From Streptomyces aculeolatus (GTDB lineage: Bacteria; Actinomycetota; Actinomycetes; Streptomycetales; Streptomycetaceae): a stretch of 64,000 bases of DNA. Below, one piece after another: positions 8,593 through 17,578 of the stretch (within the stretch, counting starts at the first letter, position 1; the number at the start of each line of letters is the position of its first letter). The notes below the pieces were generated by a model. It was not told where the DNA came from. It saw nothing but the letters and a program-made list of their open reading frames with translations, and did not search any database. The stretch lies in the NCBI RefSeq assembly GCF_020400605.1, contig NZ_JAINRD010000001.1, positions 186,001 through 250,000 on the forward strand. Direction: 5' to 3'. The position numbers and the translations under genes were made by a program.

Positions 8593-9468
8593 GTGGACCT
8601 GACCGACGAATTCGAGGCGGCACGGCCCCGGCTGCTCTCACTCGCCCACCGGATCCTCGGCTCGTTCGAGGACGCCGACGACGCCGTCCAGACCGCCTGG
8701 CTGCGTGCGCACGCCGCGGACCGTACGCAGATCGCGAACCCGGCCGCATGGTTCACCACCGTGACCGCGCGCCTCTGTCTCGACCAGCTGCGATCGCGGG
8801 AACGACGCGGGGAGCTGCCCCTCCTCGCGGACGCGATCCCCGGTGGTCAGCTCGCCGCCGACGAGGAGTACCTACGGCGCGAGGACGTCTCGCGGGCGCT
8901 CCTGGTGCTCCTGAGCCGACTCACCGCCGCCCAGCGGGTGGCCTACGTCCTGCACGACCTCTTCCGCGTACCGTTCGGCGAGGTCGCCGTCGTGTTGGAC
9001 ACCACGCCGACGAACGCGAAGAAGCTGGCCAGCCGTGCGCGGCGACGCCTCGAAGGCGTGGATCCGGCGTCCGCGGACGAGGCCGCGCAGGCCGCGCGGG
9101 TATCGGGTCACTGGCGGATCGTCGACGCGTTCCTCGCGGCCGCCCGGGGAGGGCGGATCGACACGCTCGTCGCGCTGATGGCACCCGACGTCGTCCGGGC
9201 CGCCGACCCGGCGCTGCTTCCCGAGGGCGGAGCCGTCGAGGTCGTCGGGAACCGTGCCGTGGCGGAGGAGACCCGCTTCTTCACCGACCGGATCCACGCC
9301 GGCATCCCGATGCTCGTCAACGGCGCTCCGGCTGTGGTCGTCGCCCCGGGCGGTCACGCGCTCGCCGCCCTCACCTTCGACTTCGAGGGCGGGACGATCG
9401 CCCGTATCGAGATCGCCCGCCTCCAGCCGACCGACCGGGTGGAGGCGAGGGGAGGCACCGGATCCTGA
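8593..9468 (+). CDS. ECF sigma factor, SigJ-type with SnoaL-like C-terminal domain
   Basis: A 291-residue sigma-70 family factor. Region 2 (about 8-75) has LAHRILGSFEDADDAVQTAWLR, region 4 (about 110-160) has RLTAAQRVAYVLHDLFRVPFGEVA and a helix-turn-helix, and residues 170-285 form a SnoaL/NTF2-like domain that in this ECF41-like group can act in place of an anti-sigma factor. The GTG at 8593 fits GAAAGG 11 nt upstream and the family start; ATG 8506 and GTG 8581 are alternatives. It is divergent from the DoxX-like gene, the usual partner of this group, and probably drives it. Confidence 0.9.
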   Translation: MDLTDEFEAARPRLLSLAHRILGSFEDADDAVQTAWLRAHAADRTQIANPAAWFTTVTARLCLDQLRSRERRGELPLLADAIPGGQLAADEEYLRREDVSRALLVLLSRLTAAQRVAYVLHDLFRVPFGEVAVVLDTTPTNAKKLASRARRRLEGVDPASADEAAQAARVSGHWRIVDAFLAAARGGRIDTLVALMAPDVVRAADPALLPEGGAVEVVGNRAVAEETRFFTDRIHAGIPMLVNGAPAVVVAPGGHALAALTFDFEGGTIARIEIARLQPTDRVEARGGTGS

Positions 9469-9510
9469 CCGTTCAGGACGCCGCGGACCGGGACCGATCC
9501 GCCGTCGGAT

Positions 9511-10233
9511 CTACTCCTCGCCCGCCAGCGTCAGCGACCGCAGCCGCTGCGCCGCGAACCACGTCGCGCCCGCCGTGACCACGACCAGCAGCACCGTCGC
9601 CACCGGCAGCGCCACGTCCGAGACGACGTGCCCGCCCTGGCCGATCTTCTCGCCCACCGCCAGCGCCCACTGCTGGATGCTGAGCGTCTTCACGCCGTCG
9701 ACGAGGCTGCCGAGCAGGGCCTCCCACACCAGCGCGTAGACGAGTCCGAAGACCACCGCGTGCCGCGAGATCGTGCCGAGCATCAGGAAGAAGGCGGCGT
9801 ACGCGACGGAGGCGACCGCGGCGGCCAGGGCGTACGCGACGGCCAGGCGGCTGCCGTTGCCGCCGAGGATGAACCCGGCGACCAGCGTGGGCAGCGCGGA
9901 GAACGCGGCGGTCACGCCGACCGCGACGGTCAGCTTGGTGAGGATGATCGTCGGCCGCGGTACGGGCTTCGCGAGCAGGTAGACGATCGAACTGTCGTCG
10001 ATCTCCGGGCCGATGGCGCCCGTGCCGGCGATGACGCCGATGAGCGGCACCATGGTCGCCAGCGCGAAGCCGCCGAGGAGGTCGGCGGTGACCTCGTCGT
10101 CGGCGCCCACGAGGACGCGTACGACGATGGCGATGACGATGAGCAGGACCGGCAGCAGGAGCAGGATGAGCGCCCGGCGGCGGCCGAGGATGGCCCGTTG
10201 GGTGAGCCGGGCGACGGTGGGGTGGTACAGCAT
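9511..10233 (-). CDS. ABC transporter permease
   Basis: A 240-residue membrane protein with about six hydrophobic helices (starting near residues 20, 57, 102, 130, 158, 210). It resembles ABC-2 type export permeases such as the bacitracin/multidrug type. It is the last gene of a leftward four-gene operon and starts 18 nt after the second ATPase. It most likely pairs with that ATPase to form one exporter. Substrate unknown. ATG at 10233. Confidence 0.88.
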   Translation of the reverse strand: MLYHPTVARLTQRAILGRRRALILLLLPVLLIVIAIVVRVLVGADDEVTADLLGGFALATMVPLIGVIAGTGAIGPEIDDSSIVYLLAKPVPRPTIILTKLTVAVGVTAAFSALPTLVAGFILGGNGSRLAVAYALAAAVASVAYAAFFLMLGTISRHAVVFGLVYALVWEALLGSLVDGVKTLSIQQWALAVGEKIGQGGHVVSDVALPVATVLLVVVTAGATWFAAQRLRSLTLAGEE

Positions 10234-10251
10234 CGCGTTCTTCGCTCCTTC

Positions 10252-11163
10252 TCAGGCCGCGACCAGGTACGAGAAGACGGATTCGAGGGACTCGTCGGAG
10301 GGCGAGACCTCGTAGAGGCGGATGCCGTGGTCCCTGGCGACGCGCGGCAGCAGCTCGGTGAAGCGGGCGAAGTCGACGGCCTGGATGTGCAGGATCCCGT
10401 CCCTCCGGTCGAGTTCGAGCCCGGCCGTGGAGGGGTCGGCGATGAGCGCGGAGGCGAGCGCGCGGTCGTCGCTGGAGCGTACGGCGTAGTGGTGCGGGCG
10501 GTCGGTCATCAGCCGGCGGATCTTGCGGAAGTCGCCGGAGGCGGCGTGCCGGCCGGCGACGATCACCTCGATGTGCGCGGCGAGCTGCTCGACCTCCTCC
10601 AGGATGTGCGAGGAGAACAGCACGGTGCGGCCCGCGGCGCCCATCTGCCGCAGCAGGTCCATCAGGTGCATGCGCTGGCGCGGGTCCATGCCGTTGAACG
10701 GCTCGTCGAGGAGCAGCACGTCCGGCTCGTGGACGAGGGCGGACGCCATCTTCACGCGCTGGCGCATGCCCTTGCTGTACGTGCTGATCCGGCGGTTCTG
10801 CGCGTACTCCATCTCGACCGTGGCCAGCGCCTTGCGGGCGGCGTCGGCGCCGAGGCCGTGCAGCTCGGCGTTGGCGAGGACGAACTCGCGGCCGGTGAGG
10901 AAGTCGTACATCGCCTCGCGCTCGGGGACGAGCCCGATCTGCTTGTAGACCTGCTCGTTGCGCCAGATGCGGACACCGTCGAGGGTGACCGCGCCGGTGG
11001 AGGGGGAGAGGAAGCCGGCCATCATGTTGATGAGGGTCGACTTGCCGGCGCCGTTGGGGCCGAGGAGGCCGGTGACGCCCGGGCCGATGGCCATGGTCAC
11101 GTCGTTGACGGCGACGACGTTGCCGAACCAGCGGGAGACGCTGTCGATCCGGATGGTGGTCAC
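10252..11163 (-). CDS. ABC transporter ATP-binding protein
   Basis: A 303-residue ATPase. Walker A is GPNGAGKST (near 35-43), the signature is SKGMRQRV near 140, Walker B is LLLDEPFNGMDP near 157-168, and a switch histidine follows in SSH. A C-terminal extension of about 80 residues after the ATPase core is typical of ABC-2 export systems. The GTG start at 11163 overlaps the stop of the upstream permease by 4 nt (GTGA), so the two are translationally coupled. It likely powers the permease directly downstream. Confidence 0.92.
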   Translation of the reverse strand: MTTIRIDSVSRWFGNVVAVNDVTMAIGPGVTGLLGPNGAGKSTLINMMAGFLSPSTGAVTLDGVRIWRNEQVYKQIGLVPEREAMYDFLTGREFVLANAELHGLGADAARKALATVEMEYAQNRRISTYSKGMRQRVKMASALVHEPDVLLLDEPFNGMDPRQRMHLMDLLRQMGAAGRTVLFSSHILEEVEQLAAHIEVIVAGRHAASGDFRKIRRLMTDRPHHYAVRSSDDRALASALIADPSTAGLELDRRDGILHIQAVDFARFTELLPRVARDHGIRLYEVSPSDESLESVFSYLVAA

Positions 11164-12119
11164 AGCCCGGCCTTTCGGTAGCGGCGCAGCAGGAAGAGGA
11201 AGCAGCCGGCGGCGAGCGCGAGCGCGACCAGCAGCGCGGCGGTCCCGGCCGCGGTGGACGGGTCGACGGGTTCCGGGGAGGCGGTGGCGGGGGTCGCGCC
11301 GAGGAACGTCGACTGGACGTTGTCGATGAGGCCGATGGGCGAGAAGAGCGCGAACCAGCCGATGGCGCCGAGGTTGTCCTGCTCCCACGCGATGCCCTGC
11401 AGCGCGCTGACCGCGCCGAACGGCACGGTGAACGCGGCGATGACGGCGGCGACGCCGAAGCCGCGGCGCGGGGTGAGGGCGGCGATGGCCAGGCCGATGC
11501 CGGCGAAGAGCAGCGACAGGAGGGCGGCGGAGACGAGCCCTTGGGCGAAGCCCTTGGTCTGGTCGGTGAAGTCGAGCTTCGCCAGCAGCGCGCCGACGTA
11601 GAGGATCAGCAGGGGGGTGGCGGTGAGGACGAAGAGCGCGGAGGCCATCGCCGCGTACTTGGCGGAGACGTAGTCGAGGCGCTCGACGGGGCGGGAGAAG
11701 TACAGCGGGACCGTACGGAACCGGAGGTCGCGGGAGACGGACACGGGGGCCTGGGCGGCGATGAAGAGGAAGATGACGGGCTGGAGGTAGATCGCGTAGT
11801 CGGTGTACTCCAGCGGCAGCTCGTCCATGCCGGTGCCGATGGCGACCGCGACGAGGATGAGCGCGACCAGGCACATGATGCCGAAGAGGAGCGCCGGCGG
11901 GACCTTGGACTTGGCGGAGCGGCCGAGGCCGTACGCGGCGCGCAGGGACTGGGTGAAGAGCGAGCGGCGGGCGTAGCCGCGGCCGAGGCGGGGGCCGTCG
12001 TAGTGGCGGTAGCCGATGTCGTGGATGACGTCGGTGGCGGCGGTGGTTCCGGAGTCGCCGGTGCTTCCGGTGCTTCCGGTGCTGCCGGGGCTTCCGGTGG
12101 CGGGCGCGTCAGAGGGCAT
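11160..12119 (-). CDS. ABC transporter permease
   Basis: A 319-residue membrane protein with about six helices (starting near residues 80, 110, 165, 200, 230, 290). The N-terminus is low-complexity (GSTGSTGSTGDSG) before the first helix. The loop RSLFTQSLRAAYG and FSRPVERLDY segments are family-like for ABC-2 export permeases. The ATG at 12119 lies within the 3' end of the upstream ATPase (11-nt overlap), and its stop overlaps the next ATPase by 4 nt. This pairs with the first ATPase of the operon. Confidence 0.88.
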   Translation of the reverse strand: MPSDAPATGSPGSTGSTGSTGDSGTTAATDVIHDIGYRHYDGPRLGRGYARRSLFTQSLRAAYGLGRSAKSKVPPALLFGIMCLVALILVAVAIGTGMDELPLEYTDYAIYLQPVIFLFIAAQAPVSVSRDLRFRTVPLYFSRPVERLDYVSAKYAAMASALFVLTATPLLILYVGALLAKLDFTDQTKGFAQGLVSAALLSLLFAGIGLAIAALTPRRGFGVAAVIAAFTVPFGAVSALQGIAWEQDNLGAIGWFALFSPIGLIDNVQSTFLGATPATASPEPVDPSTAAGTAALLVALALAAGCFLFLLRRYRKAGL

Positions 12120-13143
12120 GAGGGCTTCCTGCGGGGTCGGTCGCGGGGGTGGTCGCGGACGTGCTCGCGGTCGTCGGGGTGCTTGCCTGCGTGCCCGCCT
12201 GGTTGCTCGCCGGGAGGGTGTCGTCGTCGCGGAAGATCTCCGCGATGCGGTGCCGGCGCTGCTCCATGCGCACCAGCCCGAGGCCGAGTCCGGCCACCGC
12301 GTCCCGTACGACGTCGTAGGTGTCGTCGCCCTCGGCCTGGACGTACAGCAGCCGGCCGTCCGCAGTGATCTCCAGGCCCGCACCGGCGAGCGCCTTGCGC
12401 AGGGTGGCGGTGCCGTCGGGGTGGGCGCCGGTGTCGGTCACCTCGACCGCGAGGGTGGCGGTGCTCTGCGTGAAGTCGCTGGTGGAGCTGGAGCGCAGCA
12501 GCCGGCCGCCGTCGATGACGACGACGTGGTCGCAGGTGCGCTCCAGCTCGCCGAGGAGGTGCGAGGTGACGAGGACGGAGATGCCGAAGTCGGCGTGTAC
12601 GCGGCGGATGAGGCCGAGCATGTCGTCGCGGCCGACGGGGTCGAGGCCGTTGGTCGGCTCGTCGAGGAAGACGAGCTGCGGGTCGTGCACGAGGGCCTGG
12701 GCGAGCTTGACGCGCTGCTTCATGCCGGTGGAGTAGCCGCCGATGGGGCGGTAGCGCTCCTCGTACAGGCCGACGTGGCGCAGGGTGTCGGCGGTGCGCT
12801 CGCGGGCCGCGGTGGCGGGCAGGCCGGACATGCGCGCCATGTGGACGACGAACTCCGTGGCGGAGACGTCGGGCGGCAGGCAGTCGTGTTCCGGCATGTA
12901 GCCGACGCGCTCGCGGATGGTCGCCGCGGTGTCGCTGCCGGCGGCCACGTCGAGGCCGAGCACGCTGGCGGAGCCCTCGGAGGCGGGCGAGAGGCCGAGG
13001 AGGATCTTGATCAGCGTGGACTTGCCGGCGCCGTTGGCGCCGACCAGTCCCGTGACCCCGGGGCCGATGTCGAGGGTGAGGCCGTCGAGCGCGGTGACCC
13101 GGGGAAACCGTTTGCTCAGGTTCTCGGTGGCGATGACTGTCAC
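12109..13143 (-). CDS. ABC transporter ATP-binding protein (first gene of the operon)
   Basis: A 344-residue ATPase. Walker A is GANGAGKST (35-43), signature STGMKQR (138-144), Walker B LVFLDEP (157-163). The C-terminal tail is Thr/Ser/Ala-rich and unstructured. The GTG start at 13143 opens the four-gene leftward operon, and the promoter must lie in 13144-13512. Two ATPase-permease pairs in one operon suggest either a heteromeric exporter or two related exporters. Substrate unknown; drug or lipid export is typical for the family. Confidence 0.92.
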   Translation of the reverse strand: MTVIATENLSKRFPRVTALDGLTLDIGPGVTGLVGANGAGKSTLIKILLGLSPASEGSASVLGLDVAAGSDTAATIRERVGYMPEHDCLPPDVSATEFVVHMARMSGLPATAARERTADTLRHVGLYEERYRPIGGYSTGMKQRVKLAQALVHDPQLVFLDEPTNGLDPVGRDDMLGLIRRVHADFGISVLVTSHLLGELERTCDHVVVIDGGRLLRSSSTSDFTQSTATLAVEVTDTGAHPDGTATLRKALAGAGLEITADGRLLYVQAEGDDTYDVVRDAVAGLGLGLVRMEQRRHRIAEIFRDDDTLPASNQAGTQASTPTTASTSATTPATDPAGSPHAL

Positions 13144-13512
13144 GTTGCACGACGGTAGTGGTGCGGGGGCGCGGGGGCGTCAGACCTGGTGACGGTTGGG
13201 GGATACGACCGGGGAGTGACGGACCCGTAGGGGGAAGGGGGCGGGAACCCTGAGGTTACCCGCGGTATCCACAGGCTGACTGCGGGCATTGACGGAGCCA
13301 TGGGGCGATGTCACAGTCATTGGTGTCAGCTTTCCGGGCGGGGCCGGCTTCGGGTGAAGTCGGCCCGGGCGGTGTGGATGTGAGGGAGGGGCCGGCCGGG
13401 AGGGGCGGCCGCGGCGGTGCGGTTCCCGGGTTGCGGGAGACTCGGCTTGCGGGACATCCGGGCGGCGGGAAACGCGCCGGGAATGCCGGCGGAAAAGGGG
13501 AGGGGCGGACTG
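13144..13512. other. Divergent intergenic region between ABC operon and M24 gene
   Basis: A 369-nt non-coding stretch. It holds an imperfect hairpin GCCGGCTTC (13343-13351) / GAAGTCGGC (13356-13364) with one mismatch, and a TTGACG hexamer at 13289-13294 that could be a -35 element. A GGTTACC-CGC-GGTATCC near-repeat occurs around 13253-13269. No gene is seen here. The ABC promoter is expected on the minus strand near 13150-13250. Confidence 0.6.
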
Positions 13513-14421
13513 ATGGGACTCAGCGGGTCCTCGGCGGCTCTGCGCGGGTTCAGAAGCGTGCAGCGCCTGGCGTACGAGTGCGCGGAGGCGGTCGCGGCGC
13601 AGCTCCGGCCGGGGGTGACGGAGCGGGAGGCGGCGCGGATGCAGCGGGAGTGGCTGCGCGAGCGCGGCGTGCGGGACTGGTTCCACCTGCCGTTCGCGTG
13701 GTTCGGCGACCGGACGGCGTTCGCGGGGTTCAGGGTGCCGCTGCAGTTCTTCCCGACGAACCGGGAGCTGGCGCCGGGCATGCCGTTCATCCTCGACCTC
13801 GCCCCGGTACACGGCGGGCACACGGCCGACGTGGGCTATTCCGGCTCCCTCGGGCCGAACGCCGTGCACGACCGGCTGATGCGCGACCTGCGGGTGCACC
13901 GCGAGCTGATCCTGCGCGAGGTGCGCGAGCGCCGCCCGCTGCGCGAGATCTACGAGGACGTGGAGCGCCTCATGGTCCGCCAGGGCTATCACAACCGGCA
14001 CCGGGCCTATCCGTTCGGCGTCATCGCGCACAAGGTCGACCGGGTCCGCGAGCGGCGCTTCGCGCCGCACGTGTTCGGCTTCGGCACGCAGAGCCTCAAG
14101 GGCCTGGCGAAGGACGCGCTGCGCGGGCACCGCGAGGGCTGGTCGCCGCTGTGGAGCCCGTACCGGTTCTCCGCGCACCCGCCGCGGCCCGGGCTGTGGG
14201 CGGTGGAGCCGCACCTGGGCTTCCGGGGGACGGGGGCGAAGTTCGAGGAGCTGCTCGTCGTGACGGATTCGCGGGACGAGGAGGAGAGCGCGTTCTGGCT
14301 CGACGACGACCTGCCGCACGTGCGGCGGTGGGCGGAGGCGGAAGCGGACCGCGAGCTGGCGGCGGACGGCGCGCAGGGCGCGGTGCAGGGGCGGGAGCCG
14401 GAGAAGGGGCGGGTGGCATGA
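13513..14421 (+). CDS. M24 family metallopeptidase
   Basis: A 302-residue pita-bread-fold metallopeptidase or related hydrolase. Metal ligands are visible: Asp95 in ILDLAPVH, Asp106 in TADVGYS, His173 in AHKV, Glu232 in AVEPHL and Glu245 in KFEELL. The group cleaves Xaa-Pro or N-terminal Met in other bacteria; a specific substrate cannot be named. The ATG at 13513 follows the strong GGGGAGGGGCG sequence; ATGs at 13417 and 13480 are less likely. Its stop overlaps the EphD-like gene start (ATGA), so the two are co-translated. Confidence 0.88.
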   Translation: MGLSGSSAALRGFRSVQRLAYECAEAVAAQLRPGVTEREAARMQREWLRERGVRDWFHLPFAWFGDRTAFAGFRVPLQFFPTNRELAPGMPFILDLAPVHGGHTADVGYSGSLGPNAVHDRLMRDLRVHRELILREVRERRPLREIYEDVERLMVRQGYHNRHRAYPFGVIAHKVDRVRERRFAPHVFGFGTQSLKGLAKDALRGHREGWSPLWSPYRFSAHPPRPGLWAVEPHLGFRGTGAKFEELLVVTDSRDEEESAFWLDDDLPHVRRWAEAEADRELAADGAQGAVQGREPEKGRVA

Positions 14422-16187
14422 GCGAGTGGGGCGGCGCGGCCGTGCGGGAGCGGTGGGTGCGTACGGCAGGGGTCGAGCTGTGCGTCGCGGAGCTGGGAGA
14501 CGCCGGGCAGCCGACGGTCGTGCTGCTGCACGGCTATCCGGACAGCAAGGAGGTGTGGGCCGAGGTCGCGTCCCGGCTCGCCGAGCGCTTCCACGTCGTG
14601 CTGTACGACGTCCGCGGCCACGGCCGCTCCACCGCGCCGAAGCCGCTGAAGGGCGGGTTCACGCTGGAGAAGCTCACGGACGACTTCCTCGCCGTGGCCG
14701 ACGCCGTCAGCCCGGACCGCCCGGTGCACCTCGTGGGGCACGACTGGGGCTCCGTGCAGGGCTGGGAGTTCACCACGGTGGAGCGCACGGAGGGCCGTAT
14801 CGCGTCCTTCACCTCCCTCTCCGGCCCGTCCCTCGACCACTTCGGGCACTGGATCAACGGCCGGCTGCGCCGCCCCACGCCGCGGCGGGCCGGCCAACTG
14901 CTCGGCCAGACCGCCAAGTCCTGGTACGTGTATCTGCTGCACACCCCCGTGCTGCCCGAGCTGGCCTGGCGCGGCCCGCTCGGCGCGCGCTGGCCGGCGA
15001 TCCTGCGGCGGCTGGAGAAGGTCCCCGGCGACGGCTATCCGACGGCCTCCCTCGGGGACGACGCGGCACACGGCGCCTGGCTCTACCGGGACAACGTCCG
15101 CGCCCGGCTGCGCCGCCCCCGCGCCGACGCCTACGCGCACGCGCCGGTGCAGCTCATCACCCCCGCCGGCGACGCCTTCCTCTCCCCGAGCCTCTACGAC
15201 GACCTGGACCGCTGGGTGCCGCAGTTGCTGCGGCGCACGATCGACGCCCGCCACTGGGTCCCGCGCACCCGGCCCGACCAGCTCGCCGCGTGGATCGGCG
15301 AGTTCGTGCTCGCGCACGAGGACGGCACACCGGTGGCGGAGATCGTCCCCGGCGGGGCGTACGCGGACCGGTTCGCCGGGCGGCTGGTGCTGATCACCGG
15401 TGCGGGCAGCGGCATCGGCCGGGCCACCGCCTTCGCCTTCGCGGAGGCCGGTGCGCGGATCGTGGCGGCGGACGTCGACGCCGAGGGGGCGGCCACGACC
15501 GCCGAGTTGTGCCGGATGATCGGCGCGGCGGAGGCCTGGGCGGAGGCCGTGGACGTCGCGGACGAGGAGGCGATGGAGAAGTTCGCCGAGCGCGTCGCCG
15601 CTTCGTACGGGGTGGTGGACGTGCTGGTGAACAACGCCGGGATCGGCCTGTCCGGCCCCTTCCTCGACACCTCGGCGGCGGACTGGCGCCGGGTGCTGGA
15701 CGTCAACCTGTGGGGCGTCATCCACGGCTGCCGGCTCTTCGGCAGGCAGATGGCCGAGCGCGGCCAGGGCGGGCACATCGTCAACACCGCCTCGGCCGCG
15801 GCGTACGCGCCGTCGCGGGCCCTGCCCGCGTACGCGACGTCGAAGGCGGCGGTGCTGATGCTCTCCGAGTGCCTGCGCGCGGAGCTGGCCGGGCAGGGGA
15901 TCGGCGTCTCGGCCGTCTGCCCCGGCTTCGTGCACACCAACATCACGGCCACCACCCGGTTCGCGGGTGTCTCCGGGGACGAGGAGCAGCGCCGCCGCAA
16001 GAGCGCCCACCGCTGGTACGGGAAGCGGAACTACCCCGCGGAGAAGGTCGCGGAGGCCGTGCTGCGTGCGGTCGCGCGCAACCAGGCGGTGGTGCCGGTC
16101 ACCCCGGAGGCGCGGGGCTCGCGGCTGCTGGCGAGGTTCGCGCCGCGCGCGCTGCGGGCGATAGCCCGGGTGGAGCCGAAGCTCTAG
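14418..16187 (+). CDS. EphD-like bifunctional alpha/beta hydrolase-SDR fusion
   Basis: A 589-residue protein with two enzymes in one chain. Residues 1-300 are an epoxide-hydrolase-type alpha/beta hydrolase: HGYPDS (38-43), likely nucleophile Asp109 in VGHDWGS, and His279 in DARHWVP. Residues 320-589 are a short-chain dehydrogenase/reductase: TGAGSGIG (327-334), NNAG (405-408), Ser459, Tyr472 and Lys476 (YxxxK). Length and order match mycobacterial EphD, which acts in mycolate-related lipid metabolism. An actinomycete without mycolates would use it on another lipid or detoxification substrate (inference). It is coupled to the M24 gene by ATGA and followed by a MerR regulator. Confidence 0.92.
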   Translation: MSEWGGAAVRERWVRTAGVELCVAELGDAGQPTVVLLHGYPDSKEVWAEVASRLAERFHVVLYDVRGHGRSTAPKPLKGGFTLEKLTDDFLAVADAVSPDRPVHLVGHDWGSVQGWEFTTVERTEGRIASFTSLSGPSLDHFGHWINGRLRRPTPRRAGQLLGQTAKSWYVYLLHTPVLPELAWRGPLGARWPAILRRLEKVPGDGYPTASLGDDAAHGAWLYRDNVRARLRRPRADAYAHAPVQLITPAGDAFLSPSLYDDLDRWVPQLLRRTIDARHWVPRTRPDQLAAWIGEFVLAHEDGTPVAEIVPGGAYADRFAGRLVLITGAGSGIGRATAFAFAEAGARIVAADVDAEGAATTAELCRMIGAAEAWAEAVDVADEEAMEKFAERVAASYGVVDVLVNNAGIGLSGPFLDTSAADWRRVLDVNLWGVIHGCRLFGRQMAERGQGGHIVNTASAAAYAPSRALPAYATSKAAVLMLSECLRAELAGQGIGVSAVCPGFVHTNITATTRFAGVSGDEEQRRRKSAHRWYGKRNYPAEKVAEAVLRAVARNQAVVPVTPEARGSRLLARFAPRALRAIARVEPKL

Positions 16188-16455
16188 AGGGCGACGACCA
16201 GAGCCACCCGTTTCCAGGAGCCGCATCGTGAGTGCCGAAACACCCCTCCCGCGCGCAGAAGGCCGCGCGAGTACGCCGGACCTGGTCCCGTACGACCGGC
16301 GCGGGGCCCCCGTCTCCGCGCCGGTCGTACCATCCCTCCCGACAGGGCTCGCCGCGGCGGGAGGGGCGGGGCACGCGGCGGTGGGCGGGGCGACGAGCGG
16401 GCCGGGGGGCAGGCTCGCGTACGGGCCGGGCGACCGGCCGAGGGGCGGGAGAGCG

Positions 16456-17391
16456 GTGCAGGAGCAGCAGACGGACGGCGAGTACCGGATCGAGGGGCTG
16501 GCGCACGCCAGCGGCACGACGGTACGCACCATCCGCGCGTACGCCGACCGCGGTCTGCTGCCCCGGCCGGAGCGGCGCGGGCGGACCAACGTCTACGGCG
16601 AGGAACACCTCGCCCGGCTGCGCCAGATAGCCGGGCTCCTCGACCGCGGGTACACCCTGGCGTCCATCAAGGAACTGCTGGAGGCGTGGGACGCGGGCCG
16701 CGGGCTCGGCGGTGTGCTGGGTCTGGTCGCGGAGGTGCAGGGGCCGTGGAGCGACGAGGAGTCCGGGCAGCTGAGCCGGGCGGAGCTGGAGGAGCTGTTC
16801 GGCGGGGCGGCGGACGAGTCCGCGGTCGAGGAGGCCGTCGAGCTGGGCGTGCTGGAGCGGGTGGCCGGCGAGCCGGAGGTGTTCTTCGTGCCCAGCCCGC
16901 AGCAGCTCACGGTCGCCGCCGAACTGCACGCCGCGGGCGTCCCGTTCTCCGCCATCACCGGCCAGCTGCGGGAGCTGCGGCTGCGGGTGGAGGAGATAGC
17001 CGCGGGCCTGCTCGACTTCACCGCCGAGTACGTCTTCCAGCGCTACCTCGACCACCCCCCGTCGGACGCGGAGGCGACCGAGGCCGCCGGCCTCGTCCGC
17101 CGGCTGCGCCCGCTGGCGCAGCAGACGCTGGACGCGGAGCTGGCCCGCGCGATGCGCACCCTGGCGACCCGCCAGCTCCACGACCACCTTGCCGGCCCGC
17201 CGCCCCAGCCGCCGGCCGCCGGTCCGGCGACGGTGCCGGTGAGCCTGCCGGCGGCCACGGTGGCGGCGGTGCGCGACCTGGTGGGCCCGGCGGCGACGGC
17301 GGAGTTCGTCACCTCGGCGACGGAGCGGGAGGTCCACAAGCGCCGCATGGACACCCTGGCGACGGGCGGCCGGGAGGAGGGCGTGGGGTGA
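16456..17391 (+). CDS. MerR family transcriptional regulator
   Basis: A 311-residue regulator. Residues 7-75 are a MerR helix-turn-helix (EYRIEGLAHASGTTVRTIRAYADRGLLP), followed by a long helical segment and a C-terminal effector region without a metal-binding Cys pattern. The GTG at 16456 (GGGAG upstream) begins the domain; a second GTG at 16228 with a good AGGAG at spacing 7 would add a low-complexity 76-residue leader of poorer codon bias, so start choice is uncertain. It probably controls the upstream M24/EphD-like pair. Confidence 0.85.
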   Translation: MQEQQTDGEYRIEGLAHASGTTVRTIRAYADRGLLPRPERRGRTNVYGEEHLARLRQIAGLLDRGYTLASIKELLEAWDAGRGLGGVLGLVAEVQGPWSDEESGQLSRAELEELFGGAADESAVEEAVELGVLERVAGEPEVFFVPSPQQLTVAAELHAAGVPFSAITGQLRELRLRVEEIAAGLLDFTAEYVFQRYLDHPPSDAEATEAAGLVRRLRPLAQQTLDAELARAMRTLATRQLHDHLAGPPPQPPAAGPATVPVSLPAATVAAVRDLVGPAATAEFVTSATEREVHKRRMDTLATGGREEGVG

Positions 17392-17578
17392 GCGGCCGGG
17401 CCCGGCGGGCCGGGACCGGGCGGCCGGCGCCTGCCCGGGTGAGCGGCCGGATGCTGCGGGATGAGCTGCGGGATGAGCGGCACGGCCGGAGGCGGGCCGG
17501 CCGGGGGCCCGACGTGGGGTTGACCCCTGGTTACCCGCGGGTCACTCTGGCTCAGCCGTACACGGGAGGAGAACACGC

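Noticed and set aside
13308..16187. A single 959-residue frame spanning the M24 and hydrolase-SDR region
   Set aside because: Its first part is an out-of-frame reading of the M24 gene; only the section from the ATG at 14418 shows hydrolase and SDR motifs.
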